Positions 53,074-61,893 are shown, counted from the stretch's first letter. The stretch is DNA of 64,000 nt from Pseudomonas sp. R37(2017) (GCF_002113375.1 NZ_NEHO01000013.1:1-64000), one strand, 5' to 3'. The notes: generated by a model not told the origin, from the letters alone. Numbers and translations are program-made.

Positions 53074-53095
53074 TTGGTTCGTTTGATCTACAGCC
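53074..53095 (+). promoter_or_regulatory. Variant of the 24-bp operator upstream of the TetR gene
   Basis: TTGGTTCGTTTGATCTACAG (53074-53093), followed by CC, matches the 28361/30405 element at 18 of 22 positions. The differences fall in AAC to TTT in the middle and one G to C. It lies 58-79 bases before the TetR start in the LuxR/TetR divergent region, the right distance for control of TetR. Confidence 0.55.
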
Positions 53096-53152
53096 AACGC
53101 AGTGACCGTTGATTAGGCTTGGTCATCTGTCAGCAAACTCCAGGCCATTACC

Positions 53153-53746
53153 ATGAACATGACCGAGCAAAAAATTCGCCTGGCGGCGATCAAGCTGATC
53201 GCGCAGGGAGGCTACGAGTCGATGAGCCTTCGCCAGTTGGCCAGGGAAGCAGGGGTCAATGTCTCGGTGTTGTACCTCTACTACAAAGGCAAGCAGGAAC
53301 TGCTGCTGACCCTGGTCCTGGAGTACTTCGAACAACTGGCGGACGCCTGGGCCAGGAGCTGCCCGGCGAACGTCGGCACTGACAGCCTCGTGCAGGCATT
53401 CGTGGCATTTCATGTACGCCATCATCTGGGCAACAAGGACAAGGCGCTGCTGGGCAACATGGAGCTGCGCAGCCTGGATGACGAGGAACTGGTCATGGTT
53501 GCCCAGGCACGTCGCGCTTACCTGGGCACGTTGCAAAAAATCCTCGAGCAGGGCATTCGCGAAGGTTCCTTGCGCTGCGACGAGCCCAAGCTGATGGCGC
53601 GCATTGTCTTCGGCATGTTGACCCAGGCCTGCGCCTGGTATCGGGAAGACGGGCGGATGGGAGTGGATGAGGTGATCGTTTACTACACCGGTCTGGTGTT
53701 GAGGGCGCTCGGTTGGACAGGGCGTTGCCAGGCAGAGCACAAATAG
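53153..53746 (+). CDS. TetR-family transcriptional regulator
   Basis: This 197-residue protein has an N-terminal TetR HTH (about 5-50: IRLAAIKLIAQGGYESMSLR, LAREAGVNVSVLYLYYKGKQ) and a helical effector domain with FVAFHVRHHLGNKDKALLGNMELRSLDDEELV, a pattern seen in TetR_C domains of fatty-acid/acyl-CoA regulators. It is probably a repressor of catabolic genes, released by an acyl-CoA. ATG 53153 or 53159 may be the start. It is the last intact gene of the catabolic region. Confidence 0.87.
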   Translation: MNMTEQKIRLAAIKLIAQGGYESMSLRQLAREAGVNVSVLYLYYKGKQELLLTLVLEYFEQLADAWARSCPANVGTDSLVQAFVAFHVRHHLGNKDKALLGNMELRSLDDEELVMVAQARRAYLGTLQKILEQGIREGSLRCDEPKLMARIVFGMLTQACAWYREDGRMGVDEVIVYYTGLVLRALGWTGRCQAEHK

Positions 53747-53751
53747 TTCGT

Positions 53752-54149
53752 ATGAACGATTTCAACGAAATTCGCCGCTTTTATGCAGGCACTGTGCTGC
53801 TGTCCGGCGCACTGACCAGCGGCAAGGACCTGTTTGCCGCACAAATCATGGGCGCCGACCTCGGCTATATCGGCACATCAGCGGCATGCCGGCCAACTAC
53901 CTGAAAGAGAGCATCGTCCGCGCCGGGTTGGATCCGGACCATTTGCCGAAAGTGGAGAAGCCCGGCGTGGGCACCGGGGGCCATGACAGATTCAAACTCT
54001 GGAAGGACATCTGGGCGGCCGGGCAGGGGGTAGGGAACATCGACCAAGTCACGACAGTCGCTGAGCTTGTCGCTCGTCTTGAAGATGAGTATCGCGGGGA
54101 TCGGGCTGCATGCTTTCGCCGACCGACTCCCGCTGGTCCTACCTGTTGA
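53752..54149 (+). pseudogene. Remnant of a nitronate monooxygenase (NPD family) gene
   Basis: One frame encodes EIRRFYAGTVLLSGALTSGKD and AAQIMGADLGYIGT, the FMN-phosphate part of NPD proteins. A second frame from 53877 gives ISGMPANYLKESIVRAGLDP, GGHDRFKLWKDIWAAGQGVG and TTVAELVARLEDEYR, the family C-terminus. The N-terminal half is absent, and roughly 30-40 residues between the two blocks are deleted with a frame change. It is a fossil gene at the islet boundary, unrelated in detail to the intact NPD gene at 25315. Confidence 0.8.
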
Positions 54150-54316
54150 TGACTGCGTGTCAGGCACAGTTCGTATTTTTACGAGCGCATTAAAACTCTA
54201 GAGAATCTGCTGAAAAAGAACCTATGTCCAGCTAGCAGAGTTGTTAGTTGTTGTGGTCGCTTTTTAATTCTATTTTCGGGTGGAATCTTGAGTGCTACTA
54301 GAGACAGGTAATTATC

Positions 54317-54802
54317 ATGAATGTTGAACAAATTGAACGTCACACTGCCACGAAAGATAAACGCGCGCGCTCGTCTGCATCAGGATATATGGAAATGAAA
54401 CTGTTCGATTTTAGTACCGAGGTACTTCATAGGGTGACGATGACGGATTTTGTGTTCATTAATCGTGATGATTACTTCTCTATCGAGGCTTCGCGAGGTA
54501 ATGGGAGGCAGTTTTTGTTCATTCGTGGCAGAAAACTTGAGGTTGCTGATTATTACTTGGCGCCGGACCCTGGCGACACCTATGCGTGGTTCGACCTAGG
54601 TGAAATCGGAGGTGTGCCTTACACGGTGACTGCAGCAGAAGTCAATATTCGGAGAGTTGGATTCGATGGCAGCGAAGTAACTGGTCGTTTTGACTTTAGT
54701 TACAGGGACCAGAAAGGGCATCGGTTTTTATTAAGTTGCGACCCCTTCAGCGTGCAAGGCGTGTCCTGGAAAGCTCAGGCAGTTCACAACAGAGGCGGGT
54801 AG
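54317..54802 (+). CDS. Hypothetical protein, AT-rich orphan
   Basis: This 161-residue protein starts MNVEQIERHTATKDKRARSS. It has a mostly beta-strand, aromatic-rich character (MKLFDFSTEVLHRVTMTDFV, FDLGEIGGVPYTVTAAEVNI, FDFSYRDQKGHRFLLSCDPF). No signal peptide or membrane segment is seen. Codon use is much more AT-rich than in the rest of the window, which points to recent transfer. AGGTAA lies before the ATG. I do not recognise the family. Its neighbours are only gene remnants, so context gives no function. Confidence 0.6.
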   Translation: MNVEQIERHTATKDKRARSSASGYMEMKLFDFSTEVLHRVTMTDFVFINRDDYFSIEASRGNGRQFLFIRGRKLEVADYYLAPDPGDTYAWFDLGEIGGVPYTVTAAEVNIRRVGFDGSEVTGRFDFSYRDQKGHRFLLSCDPFSVQGVSWKAQAVHNRGG

Positions 54803-54982
54803 AAACACTGTATGAATAGCAAAACGGTGCGAGGCAAACTAATAACTAAACTAAACAACCATTTAGTGTAGTTATCTATCAATATTATCAAAGAGATAGG
54901 AGGTTGATGATCAATTCCCATCCCGTTTTCGTGCCTGCGAAAATTAGCTGGCATCGCTGCAGCAGCCTTAAGGGAGTAAGCA

Positions 54983-55341
54983 ATGAGTCACTTTCCGAAC
55001 TGGATGCTTCAAAGCGCCCATAGTTACCTGAAAGCTGCTGAGGTTCTGGACGCGCAGAATCTGCCGCACGTTGCCCAACGTCAGTGCCGCGATTGGCATG
55101 GAAATCCTGCTCAAGAGCTTTATTTCCGTACCTGACCAGCATCAAGGTACATCCGGCGAGACCTACAAAGTCGACACCGTAGCGCTACCTGTTAACGTTT
55201 TTCCAAGCGATCCTGGTTCTGATGAGGCTGTCGAGGTGGACGCTGGCCAGCGTGGTCGGCTATTACAAGGAGCGCGGTTCTCAGGATCCGTTTGTCCTGG
55301 GTTACATCGCTGAGGTCCAAGCACGAGTTGCAGTAGAATGA
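54983..55341 (+). pseudogene. Frameshifted remnant of an unrecognised small protein gene
   Basis: An ATG with AGGGAG upstream opens a frame MSHFPNWMLQSAHSYLKAAE. It loses continuity near 55070 and resumes in another frame as SAAIGMEILLKSFISVPDQH. A third frame ends with VVGYYKERGSQDPFVLGYIA and stops at 55341. The first two parts look like one helical domain split by a frameshift, HEPN-like at best. The third part may be the same or another gene. I cannot name the family. Confidence 0.45.
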
Positions 55342-55599
55342 TCGAGGCCAGAGCGCTCCGAACTAAAAACTTGAAATAATCAAATAATGTTATACCGAGA
55401 AAAACAATAGGTTATAAATTTTTATTAGTGCGCGCCATGAGGCTTGCTAAATGATTTCGTTCGCTTTTTTTGAAGGAAGTTATTGATGTGGAGACCAAAT
55501 TATCTAAAAACTTGAAATGGAGACCACGCAGTCGAGCGCGTTTTTGCTCGCACCATAATCGAATGATCTTTAAGTGGAGTTTTGTGAGTGCTTCGTTGA
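55342..55599. other. AT-rich stretch without recognisable genes
   Basis: This AT-rich region lies between two gene remnants. I see no ORF of note, no tRNA and no repeat. It may contain the attachment-site side of the decayed integrase element, but no direct repeat was found by eye. Confidence 0.4.
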
Positions 55600-56046
55600 T
55601 CAAAGACAGTCGATAGAATAACCAGGAGTAATTTCTAGGGTGTAGGAGCTAGCACTAATCAATGTCGAAATATTTTTCGTTGTTTCTAGGTTTGAATGTC
55701 CAGCGAACCGATTGATCGATAGGAATTCACCGCCATCTTCAGCAAGATTTCGCAAGTGAGTGTGACGAAGCCAATAGGCAGATGCCTGATTTAACAATCC
55801 TGCAAGATGATGAGCCCTCTCAAGCCGAGCGAGTGCGCCAGCTTTCTTCATAACGGCGGAAATACAATAAACCACCGCGCTACTGCTAAGTCTCTTGTAC
55901 TTACTGCTGGCCGTTAATAATAGAGGGATGCCTTCGTTTTTTTGAATTTTTGTTGGCAGGTCGAAGGTGGTTCTGTAAAGGGAAAGTTCGTCGATAAGCG
56001 CTTGAGAAAGAGGAATGATCCTGGTTTTTTCGATTTCTGGATATGG
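55600..56046 (-). pseudogene. Tyrosine recombinase (integrase) C-terminal remnant
   Basis: One minus-strand frame is open from 56046. It reads EKTRIIPLSQALIDELSLYR, a long linker, SAYWLRHTHLRNLAEDGGEF and SINRFAGHSNLETTKNIST, the order of the catalytic domain of phage-type integrases. The HxxR box histidine is Tyr (YWLR), the second His box is present (GHSNLETT), and the catalytic tyrosine position is not convincing. The N-terminal half is missing. It is a dead integrase, evidence that the islet arrived by site-specific integration. Confidence 0.7.
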
Positions 56047-56182
56047 TCATCTCTCTGGTCTTCTGGTCAATCACGTTCATGTCTGAATTGATATACGCAA
56101 TAAATTTCATCTTTTACTTTTTGTTTGAAGGCACAATTGTTTCTCATGCCATCGCCAACTACATGGGCATTCCGGTCTCCTC

Positions 56183-56400
56183 ACCTGCGGGTATCCAGAG
56201 ATCACCTACAAGGGAACAGTGACCATCATGCTGGGCATGCAGTTGCCGGTGGTGTTGATCGTGCTGTGCGGACCTTTGCTGGCCTACACATTGTTGCCCC
56301 ACATAAACAGTGTCGGTGCGTTTGCCGAGTCCATCGATCCCGGTTTCGTCTTTCCGTTTATCATGGCGCTGTTGGGTGTGGTGTTCGCTGTTGCGACACA
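56183..56400 (+). pseudogene. Fragment of a polytopic membrane protein gene
   Basis: The frame reads GYPEITYKGTVTIMLGMQLP, then VVLIVLCGPLLAYTLLPHIN and a final hydrophobic stretch FVFPFIMALLGVVFAV. These are two or three membrane helices without start or end. At about 56400 the same frame runs directly into LysR sequence, so a deletion has fused two unrelated genes. The transporter family is not clear to me. Confidence 0.5.
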
Positions 56401-56831
56401 GCTGCGCATCAACGCTAACCCCAGGGTGATCTGTGCTTCGCCAGCTTACCTGCAGTGGCATGGCCGACCGGCCTACCTGGCTGATCTGGATGAGCACCAA
56501 TGTATCATCCTGCATGGCAGTGCCCTGGTGGCCGTTCATGATCGATGGCGAACTTCAGCATCGCCGTATGAATGGACGCGTTAGCACCAATAGTGTCGAT
56601 GCGGTCAGGACCGCCGCTATACAAGGGCTTGGAATCGCACAGCTGGCGTATTGGGACGTCATCCAACAGTTGCGAGAGGGCGTTTTGATCGAGATCGAAC
56701 TGGTTGACGCGGAGCCCGAGCAGTTGTCAGTGTGGGCCGTTACGCCCACACGAAGGTATGTGCCTGCCAGAGTCAAAGCCTTCCTGCAGTTGCTGGAAAG
56801 TGTACTGGCAAGGCTTGGCTCTCACGGATAG
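56401..56831 (+). pseudogene. LysR-family regulator C-terminal remnant with frameshift
   Basis: The sequence RINANPRVICASPAYLQWHG and LADLDEHQCIILHG is the middle of a LysR effector domain. After a frame change near 56525-56540 it continues as IDGELQHRRMNGRVSTNSVD, AVRTAAIQGLGIAQLAYWDV and VWAVTPTRRYVPARVKAFLQ to a stop at 56831. The DNA-binding half is gone. It is convergent with the amidase gene, whose stop is one base away. Confidence 0.75.
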
Positions 56832-56832
56832 T

Positions 56833-58380
56833 TCATTTCTTCGTAAATGCGTAACCCACCCGAACAACATCGTCATCCTTCCCGAAACCTCCGATGAAAG
56901 AGATGCCTACAGGTAGATTGCCTTCGATTATCCCACCCGGCACCGAAATTTCTGGAAAACCGGTAGCGGAGGCGATGTATGCAGAGGCGTAGGTGTCTTC
57001 CGTCTTGCAGACGTAACCAGGGTCGGTTTGCCCCGGCACTACCGATGCCGGGCAATTTATAGTTGGGAACATCAATACCTCGGTGCCTGCCTTACGCATC
57101 AGTGCGGTGAGTTCGGTTCTGAGCGACGGAATGGTATTGGTGAGAATGGAGATGTACAGCGGAGAGTCGCTTGCGGGCTTTTCGCTGAGCGCTTTAAGTG
57201 CTGCCAGGCGCTTTGGGTTCATCAGGTGATCCTGCTGTTTGCGCTGGTGCTGTTCGGCAAGCGCCACGAATGCGGGAAGTGTTTTCGGTTGCGTGGAGGG
57301 TAGGGTGTGTAGATAACGCTCAAACTGCGGCGTGAACTCGTCATCACCGACGGGGCCAAGCACGCTGCCCCAAAGTTTTTCGTAGCGTTCCGGCAACCTG
57401 ATTTCCACCAGTTGAGCGCCCTGTTCCTGAGCGCGTTTGCGGGCGGCATTGAACACTGCGTCGACTTGTGTGTTTGCGCCGATGAAATTGGTCACAACGC
57501 CGATGATGCGTCCTTTGAGGCTGGACTGCTCCAAGCCCTCGACGAAATTGATGGCTGCCGAATCCACATTGCTCGTGGCGGCGTCTGCCTCGTCCCGGCC
57601 TTTTATGACGTTCAGCACGATGGCCTGGTCGAGAACGTTGCGCGTGATGACGCCTGCAGTATCGAACGACAATGATAGTGGAATTATGCCGCTGCGGCTG
57701 ATTAGCCCCAGAGACGGGCGCAGACCCACGGTCCCGGTGACGCTGGCTGGTGCACGGATCGAGCCACTGGTATCTGAACCCAGGGCAAAAGGCGCGAAGC
57801 CCGCCGCTACGGCTGCGGCCGATCCACTGCTCGAGCCGGACGCATCACGTTTAAGATTGTGCGGGTTGAGGGTTTGTCCACCGAGCGAACTGTACCCCAG
57901 CCAGCCATAGGAAGCTGCAAGCTCGGACAGGTTGGTTTTGCCCAGCAAAATGGCGCCGTCTGTAATCAGTCGATTGAGCACGAATGCGTCGCTGGATGGC
58001 TTGGAGTCGCGTAGCACCCAGGACCCGCCACTGGTCGGCAGGCTTTTGGAGTCGATGTTGTCTTTTGCCAGAAACGGAATGCCGGCGAGGGCGCCATGCT
58101 TCGCTGTAGGGTTTTTCGCCCGCTCCTGATCCCAGGCTCTGGCTTGTTCCAAGGCCTGGTCGTTGAGGCTGATGACCGCGTTGATTCGGTTGCCCTGGTG
58201 GTTGTTGTGCTGGATCTTTTCCTGGAAGTGGCGAACCAATTGTTCGGAGGTGACCTGACCTTCATCCAGCAAACGTCGGAGCTGGCGAAGATCCATGGTG
58301 TCCAGCTCTTGAGCCAGTGCGGGTGCGGAAACAATGATGGACACGGTGCAAGCTAGGATCAGTTTCGGAGTCGAAAGCAT
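56833..58380 (-). CDS. Exported amidase (amidase-signature family)
   Basis: This 515-residue protein started at ATG 58380 has a signal peptide (LILACTVSIIVSAPALAQE) and a full amidase signature domain. The Lys lies in ALAGIPFLAKDNID, the cis-Ser in RDASGSSSGSAAAVAAG and the nucleophile Ser in LGSDTSGSIRAPAS. The Ser-Ser-Lys triad is intact. It hydrolyses an amide in the periplasm. AAGG lies eight bases before ATG 58380; the upstream in-frame ATGs give no proper signal peptide start. It is the last gene of the quaternary-amine importer operon (119-base gap), so it may free an amine or acid for uptake. Confidence 0.9.
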   Translation of the reverse strand: MLSTPKLILACTVSIIVSAPALAQELDTMDLRQLRRLLDEGQVTSEQLVRHFQEKIQHNNHQGNRINAVISLNDQALEQARAWDQERAKNPTAKHGALAGIPFLAKDNIDSKSLPTSGGSWVLRDSKPSSDAFVLNRLITDGAILLGKTNLSELAASYGWLGYSSLGGQTLNPHNLKRDASGSSSGSAAAVAAGFAPFALGSDTSGSIRAPASVTGTVGLRPSLGLISRSGIIPLSLSFDTAGVITRNVLDQAIVLNVIKGRDEADAATSNVDSAAINFVEGLEQSSLKGRIIGVVTNFIGANTQVDAVFNAARKRAQEQGAQLVEIRLPERYEKLWGSVLGPVGDDEFTPQFERYLHTLPSTQPKTLPAFVALAEQHQRKQQDHLMNPKRLAALKALSEKPASDSPLYISILTNTIPSLRTELTALMRKAGTEVLMFPTINCPASVVPGQTDPGYVCKTEDTYASAYIASATGFPEISVPGGIIEGNLPVGISFIGGFGKDDDVVRVGYAFTKK

Positions 58381-58499
58381 AACAGGTACCTTCATTAGGT
58401 GGTGATATCCCCGAGGCAGCACGGCTCATCCGGCAAGGCGGGGGAAACGCCGAGCCGTTGCCGATTTGGGCGATGCGACCAGATTGGGGTGCTGGATGC

Positions 58500-59387
58500 T
58501 TACCTGGGGAGCAGATTGTTGCGAGTGAGGTGATCGGTAGCGACTTTCTCGATCGCTTCCCTGCCTACGTCCACACGGGCATTGAGTGCGGCAATGGTCT
58601 CGCTGTCGAGGCTGGCGGAAAGACTGTTGAGCAGAGTGGCAACCTTGGGGTGCTGCTCAAGGAAAGCCGTCCTCACTACCGGGGTCAGCGCGTAACTTGG
58701 GAAGAATGATTTGTCGTCCTTGAGGATGACAAAGCCGAATGCCGAGACGCGTCCATCCGTGGACAGCACCAGCGATATATCTGCCTGGCCCTGGCGCAAC
58801 GCCAGATAAGTAAGGCCGCCGTCCATGCGTAACACATCGCTGCGCTCAAATTTGAAGCCGTAGCGATCCTGCAGCGGCCGCAGGCCGTCGGGGCGTGAAT
58901 AGAACTCGGCGTTGGAGGCGAACTTCAGGTGTTTACCGTTATTGACCTGCGCGGCCAGGTCCGACATGGAGGTGATACCCTCTGCCTGCGCTTCGGTTTT
59001 CCTCATTGCGAAGGCGTAGGTGTTATTCGCTTTGGACGGGGCCAGCCAAGTCAACCCCTTTGCTGCATCCAGTTGTTTGACCCGGTCATAGGTTTGCTGC
59101 GCATCCAGCTTCTCTTTGACCTTGTTGTAGATGATCAAGGAGGTACCGGTGTACTCCCAGTAGATGTCGACCTGTCCATTTTCCTGGGCGGCTCGGAGCA
59201 CTGTCGAGCCCAGGTCGGAGCGCTTGTCAACGGTGAATCCGTCGTTCCTGAGCAACTGGGTGGTCATTTCCGAAACCAGTTGTTGTTCTGTGAATTTCTT
59301 GCCGCCCACAACCACTGACGGTTCAGCGGCGACGCTGGCGCCTGTCAGGAAGACCATGAAGGCGAAGGCAATTGCTCGTGCGGACAT
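58500..59387 (-). CDS. Quaternary-amine/osmoprotectant ABC binding protein (OpuBC/OsmF-like)
   Basis: This 295-residue protein has a signal peptide (IAFAFMVFLTGASVAAE). The opening VVVGGKKFTEQQLVSEMTTQLL and YWEYTGTSLIIYN are the hallmark of OpuAC-type glycine betaine/choline/carnitine binding proteins. SFFPSYALTPVVRTAFLEQHP is near the C-terminus. Ligand-cage aromatics (YWEYTG) are retained. It lies 33 bases after the downstream permease stop in the operon 61758-56833 and delivers substrate to the two permeases. Confidence 0.9.
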   Translation of the reverse strand: MSARAIAFAFMVFLTGASVAAEPSVVVGGKKFTEQQLVSEMTTQLLRNDGFTVDKRSDLGSTVLRAAQENGQVDIYWEYTGTSLIIYNKVKEKLDAQQTYDRVKQLDAAKGLTWLAPSKANNTYAFAMRKTEAQAEGITSMSDLAAQVNNGKHLKFASNAEFYSRPDGLRPLQDRYGFKFERSDVLRMDGGLTYLALRQGQADISLVLSTDGRVSAFGFVILKDDKSFFPSYALTPVVRTAFLEQHPKVATLLNSLSASLDSETIAALNARVDVGREAIEKVATDHLTRNNLLPR

Positions 59388-59420
59388 ACAGCACCTGTTC
59401 TTGTAGTTGTTGTTCGTGAT

Positions 59421-60086
59421 TTAGCGTGTCGCCAGCCGCAGACCTCGGGAAACCGAAGCGTGCTGAGCCAGACCGCAGAGCATGTCCACCAGCATGGCCA
59501 GGCCCGCAGTGGCGATTGCACCGGCCAGCATCATGCCGTAGTCGTTAAGGTCGATACCGGTGAAGATCAGTTCGCCAAGGCCGCCGCCGCCGACCAGGAA
59601 GGCGAGGGGCGCTGTGCCGACGTTGATGGCGAGTGCAGTGCGCAGGCCGGCGAAGATGACGATCAGCGCGTTGGGAATCTCGACCTTGAAGAGCATTTCC
59701 CGAGGCGTCATTCCCATGGCTTCGGCGGCTTCAAGCAAATGCGGGGGCACTGCGCGCAACCCCTCGTAAGTGTTCACCGTAATCGGCAGGATGGTCGCCA
59801 CCCACAGCGCGAAAATCGCTGCGGGTGCGCCGACCCCGACCAGGGTCATCGCCAGTGCCAGCAAGGCTAACTTGGGGACTGCCTGACCGATGTTGAGCAC
59901 TTGCATGACGGCCAGGGCGTGGCGCTGGTTGCGCGGGCGGCTCATCCACACGCCAACCGGCAAGGCAACGATGATCGCCAGCGCGCTGCTCACCGCCACA
60001 ATGTGTAGGTGCTGCAGGGACAGATACACCACCTCGCTCCAGTAAGCCTGAAGCCATTCCACCATCTTGTTCAGCGCGTTCATCAT
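59421..60086 (-). CDS. Quaternary-amine ABC permease (OpuBB/BD-like)
   Basis: This 221-residue inner-membrane permease has about five helices. VALPVGVWMSRPRNQRHA is near the start and the EAA loop is VPPHLLEAAEAMGMTPREMLFKVEIPNAL. GGGGLGELIFTGI near the C-terminus is typical of OpuB/ProW proteins. Its start overlaps the ATPase stop by four bases. It pairs with the permease encoded at 61075. Confidence 0.9.
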   Translation of the reverse strand: MMNALNKMVEWLQAYWSEVVYLSLQHLHIVAVSSALAIIVALPVGVWMSRPRNQRHALAVMQVLNIGQAVPKLALLALAMTLVGVGAPAAIFALWVATILPITVNTYEGLRAVPPHLLEAAEAMGMTPREMLFKVEIPNALIVIFAGLRTALAINVGTAPLAFLVGGGGLGELIFTGIDLNDYGMMLAGAIATAGLAMLVDMLCGLAQHASVSRGLRLATR

Positions 60087-61078
60087 GCCACCGCCTTCGT
60101 ATTTTCAACCAGGCGCGAGAGAATGTCGCGTTGATGGACGAAGCCGATGAACTGACCTTGCTGGTCCTTGCATATCGCCCAGTCGCGGCCTTGCCCGAGC
60201 AGTTGGCACAAGACCTGGCGCAAATCGTCACTCGGCAGCACGGTGATGGGGTTCCACGACGAAGTACCGGCCTTGTCGCCGACGATCTGCATATGTTCCA
60301 GGGGTGGTGTCTGGCAGGCGATATCCGCCGCCTGTAGCAGGCGCAGGCGCTTCATGATGCGATCACCGCCCATGAAGTTGGCAACGAACTCGCTGACGGG
60401 GCGGGCGAGCAGGTCGTCTGGCGTGCCGAACTGCTCGACCCGGCCGGCATTGAACAACGCGACGCAGTCGGCCATTTTTACCGCCTCGTCGATGTCATGG
60501 CTGACGAACAGTACCGTCTTGCCGACCTGACGCTGGATGCGCATGAACTCATCCTGGATCGTGTCGCGGTTGATCGGGTCGATGGCGCCGAAGGGTTCGT
60601 CCATCAGCATGACGGGCGGGTCGGCGGCAAGGGCGCGGGCTACACCGACACGTTGCTGTTGCCCACCGGAAAGCTCGCAGGGGAAACGCTTGGCGAACTT
60701 CGACGGCTCCAGGGCAACGACTTCCAGTAGCTCAGCTGCACGCTTGCGGCTTTTGGTTTTGTCCCAACCCAGCATATCTGGCACAACGCAGATGTTGTCC
60801 TCGACCGTCATGTTGGGGAACAGGCCAACTTGTTGAATCACATAGCCTATTGAGCGACGCAGGGTGACAGTGTCCAGTTCGGCGGTGTCCCGACCACCGA
60901 TCAGCACCTTGCCGGAAGTCGGAGGGATCAGACGATTGATCATCTTGAGGGTGGTGGTTTTGCCACAGCCAGACGGGCCGAGCAGCACGCAGATCTGACC
61001 CTCCGGTACGGTGAAGGAGACGTCTTCCACTGCCGTGATTGAGCCGAATTTCTTATTCAAATTATTAATCTGGATCAC
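60083..61078 (-). CDS. Quaternary-amine ABC ATPase with CBS-like C-terminus (OpuA/ProV-like)
   Basis: This 331-residue ATPase has Walker A GPSGCGKT, signature LSGGQQQRVG, Walker B VMLMDEPFGAID and switch H VSHDID. The C-terminal 80 residues (ADIACQTPPLEHMQIVGDKA, RQVLCQLLGQGRDWAICKDQQGQFIGFVHQRDIL) are CBS-type, which in OpuA-like importers sense ionic strength or nucleotides. Both ends overlap neighbouring permease genes by four bases, giving strict translational coupling. Confidence 0.93.
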   Translation of the reverse strand: MIQINNLNKKFGSITAVEDVSFTVPEGQICVLLGPSGCGKTTTLKMINRLIPPTSGKVLIGGRDTAELDTVTLRRSIGYVIQQVGLFPNMTVEDNICVVPDMLGWDKTKSRKRAAELLEVVALEPSKFAKRFPCELSGGQQQRVGVARALAADPPVMLMDEPFGAIDPINRDTIQDEFMRIQRQVGKTVLFVSHDIDEAVKMADCVALFNAGRVEQFGTPDDLLARPVSEFVANFMGGDRIMKRLRLLQAADIACQTPPLEHMQIVGDKAGTSSWNPITVLPSDDLRQVLCQLLGQGRDWAICKDQQGQFIGFVHQRDILSRLVENTKAVA

Positions 61079-61758
61079 GATGTAGCTTCCTTCATGCTGA
61101 GGTTGTTGAGCTTGATCAGACCTTTGGGGGTCAGCGCACGCTGGAGGAGGGACAGGGCGTAATCTGCGACCACGGCGATCACGCTGATCAGGATCGCCCC
61201 GGCGATCAATTGGCGGGTATCAGACTGGGCGATGCCGCGTACGATCAGGCTGCCAAGCCCACCTGCACCGATGTAGGCTGCGATCGCCGCGATGCCGATG
61301 TTGATCACCGTCGCCACACGAACCCCGGCCATGATCAAGGGCGTTGCTAGCGGGAGTTCGACTTTCCACAGTCGTTGCCAAGACGACATGCCCATACCAC
61401 GTGCGGCTTCACGCAACGAAGGCTCGACATTGGAAATTGCCGTGTGGGTGTTGCGGATGATGGGTAGCTGTGAGTACAGGAACAGCGCGATGATCGCTGG
61501 CACCACGCCGATGCCTTGGCCCCAGGTCGACAGTACGGGGATCATCAGGCCGAACAGCGCAGCGGAAGGAATGGTCATCAGCATGGCGGCGCAGGTCAGT
61601 ATCCAGCGCCCCATGCGTGGATGCTGCGAGACGAAGACCCCCAGGGGGACCCCGGTGAGGATGGCAAGGCCGACCGCCATGAAGACGATGTAGAGATGTT
61701 GCCCAAGTAGTTGGGCAATCAAGCCCATGTTCGAGGTTATGAAACTTAACGTTTCCAT
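61075..61758 (-). CDS. Quaternary-amine ABC permease, first gene of the operon
   Basis: This 227-residue permease has GVPLGVFVSQHPRMGRWI, the EAA loop VEPSLREAARGMGMSSWQRLWKVELPLATPLI and YIGAGGLGSLIVRGIAQSD. It resembles OpuBB/ProW and the osmoprotectant YehY/YehW group. It is the promoter-proximal gene of a five-gene operon running to the amidase. The 363 bases upstream (61759-62121) contain a candidate AraC operator and otherwise no gene. Confidence 0.9.
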   Translation of the reverse strand: METLSFITSNMGLIAQLLGQHLYIVFMAVGLAILTGVPLGVFVSQHPRMGRWILTCAAMLMTIPSAALFGLMIPVLSTWGQGIGVVPAIIALFLYSQLPIIRNTHTAISNVEPSLREAARGMGMSSWQRLWKVELPLATPLIMAGVRVATVINIGIAAIAAYIGAGGLGSLIVRGIAQSDTRQLIAGAILISVIAVVADYALSLLQRALTPKGLIKLNNLSMKEATS

Positions 61759-61865
61759 TTTTATTGTGCCTTACTCCGCAGGATTGTTGTTCGCCGGTTC
61801 ATCTGGGAGCGGATGCCGGTATTGGCAAAACATTAACCCTGGCAGGCCTTGATCCTGAGATTAAG

Positions 61866-61893
61866 GTTCGACGATATTTGTCATAAGTTCGAC
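61866..61893. promoter_or_regulatory. Candidate AraC-type direct-repeat operator of the importer operon
   Basis: GTTCGAC occurs at 61866-61872 and 61887-61893, exactly 21 bases (two helical turns) apart in the same orientation, about 110-135 bases before the importer start. This spacing is typical for AraC-family dimers. The GATase1-AraC gene at 62122 is the obvious binder. The remainder of 61759-62121 shows no gene. Confidence 0.45.

Noticed and set aside
55342..55620. tRNA or attachment site near the integrase remnant
   Set aside because: No cloverleaf and no TTCGANTC-type T-arm or direct repeat could be found by eye.
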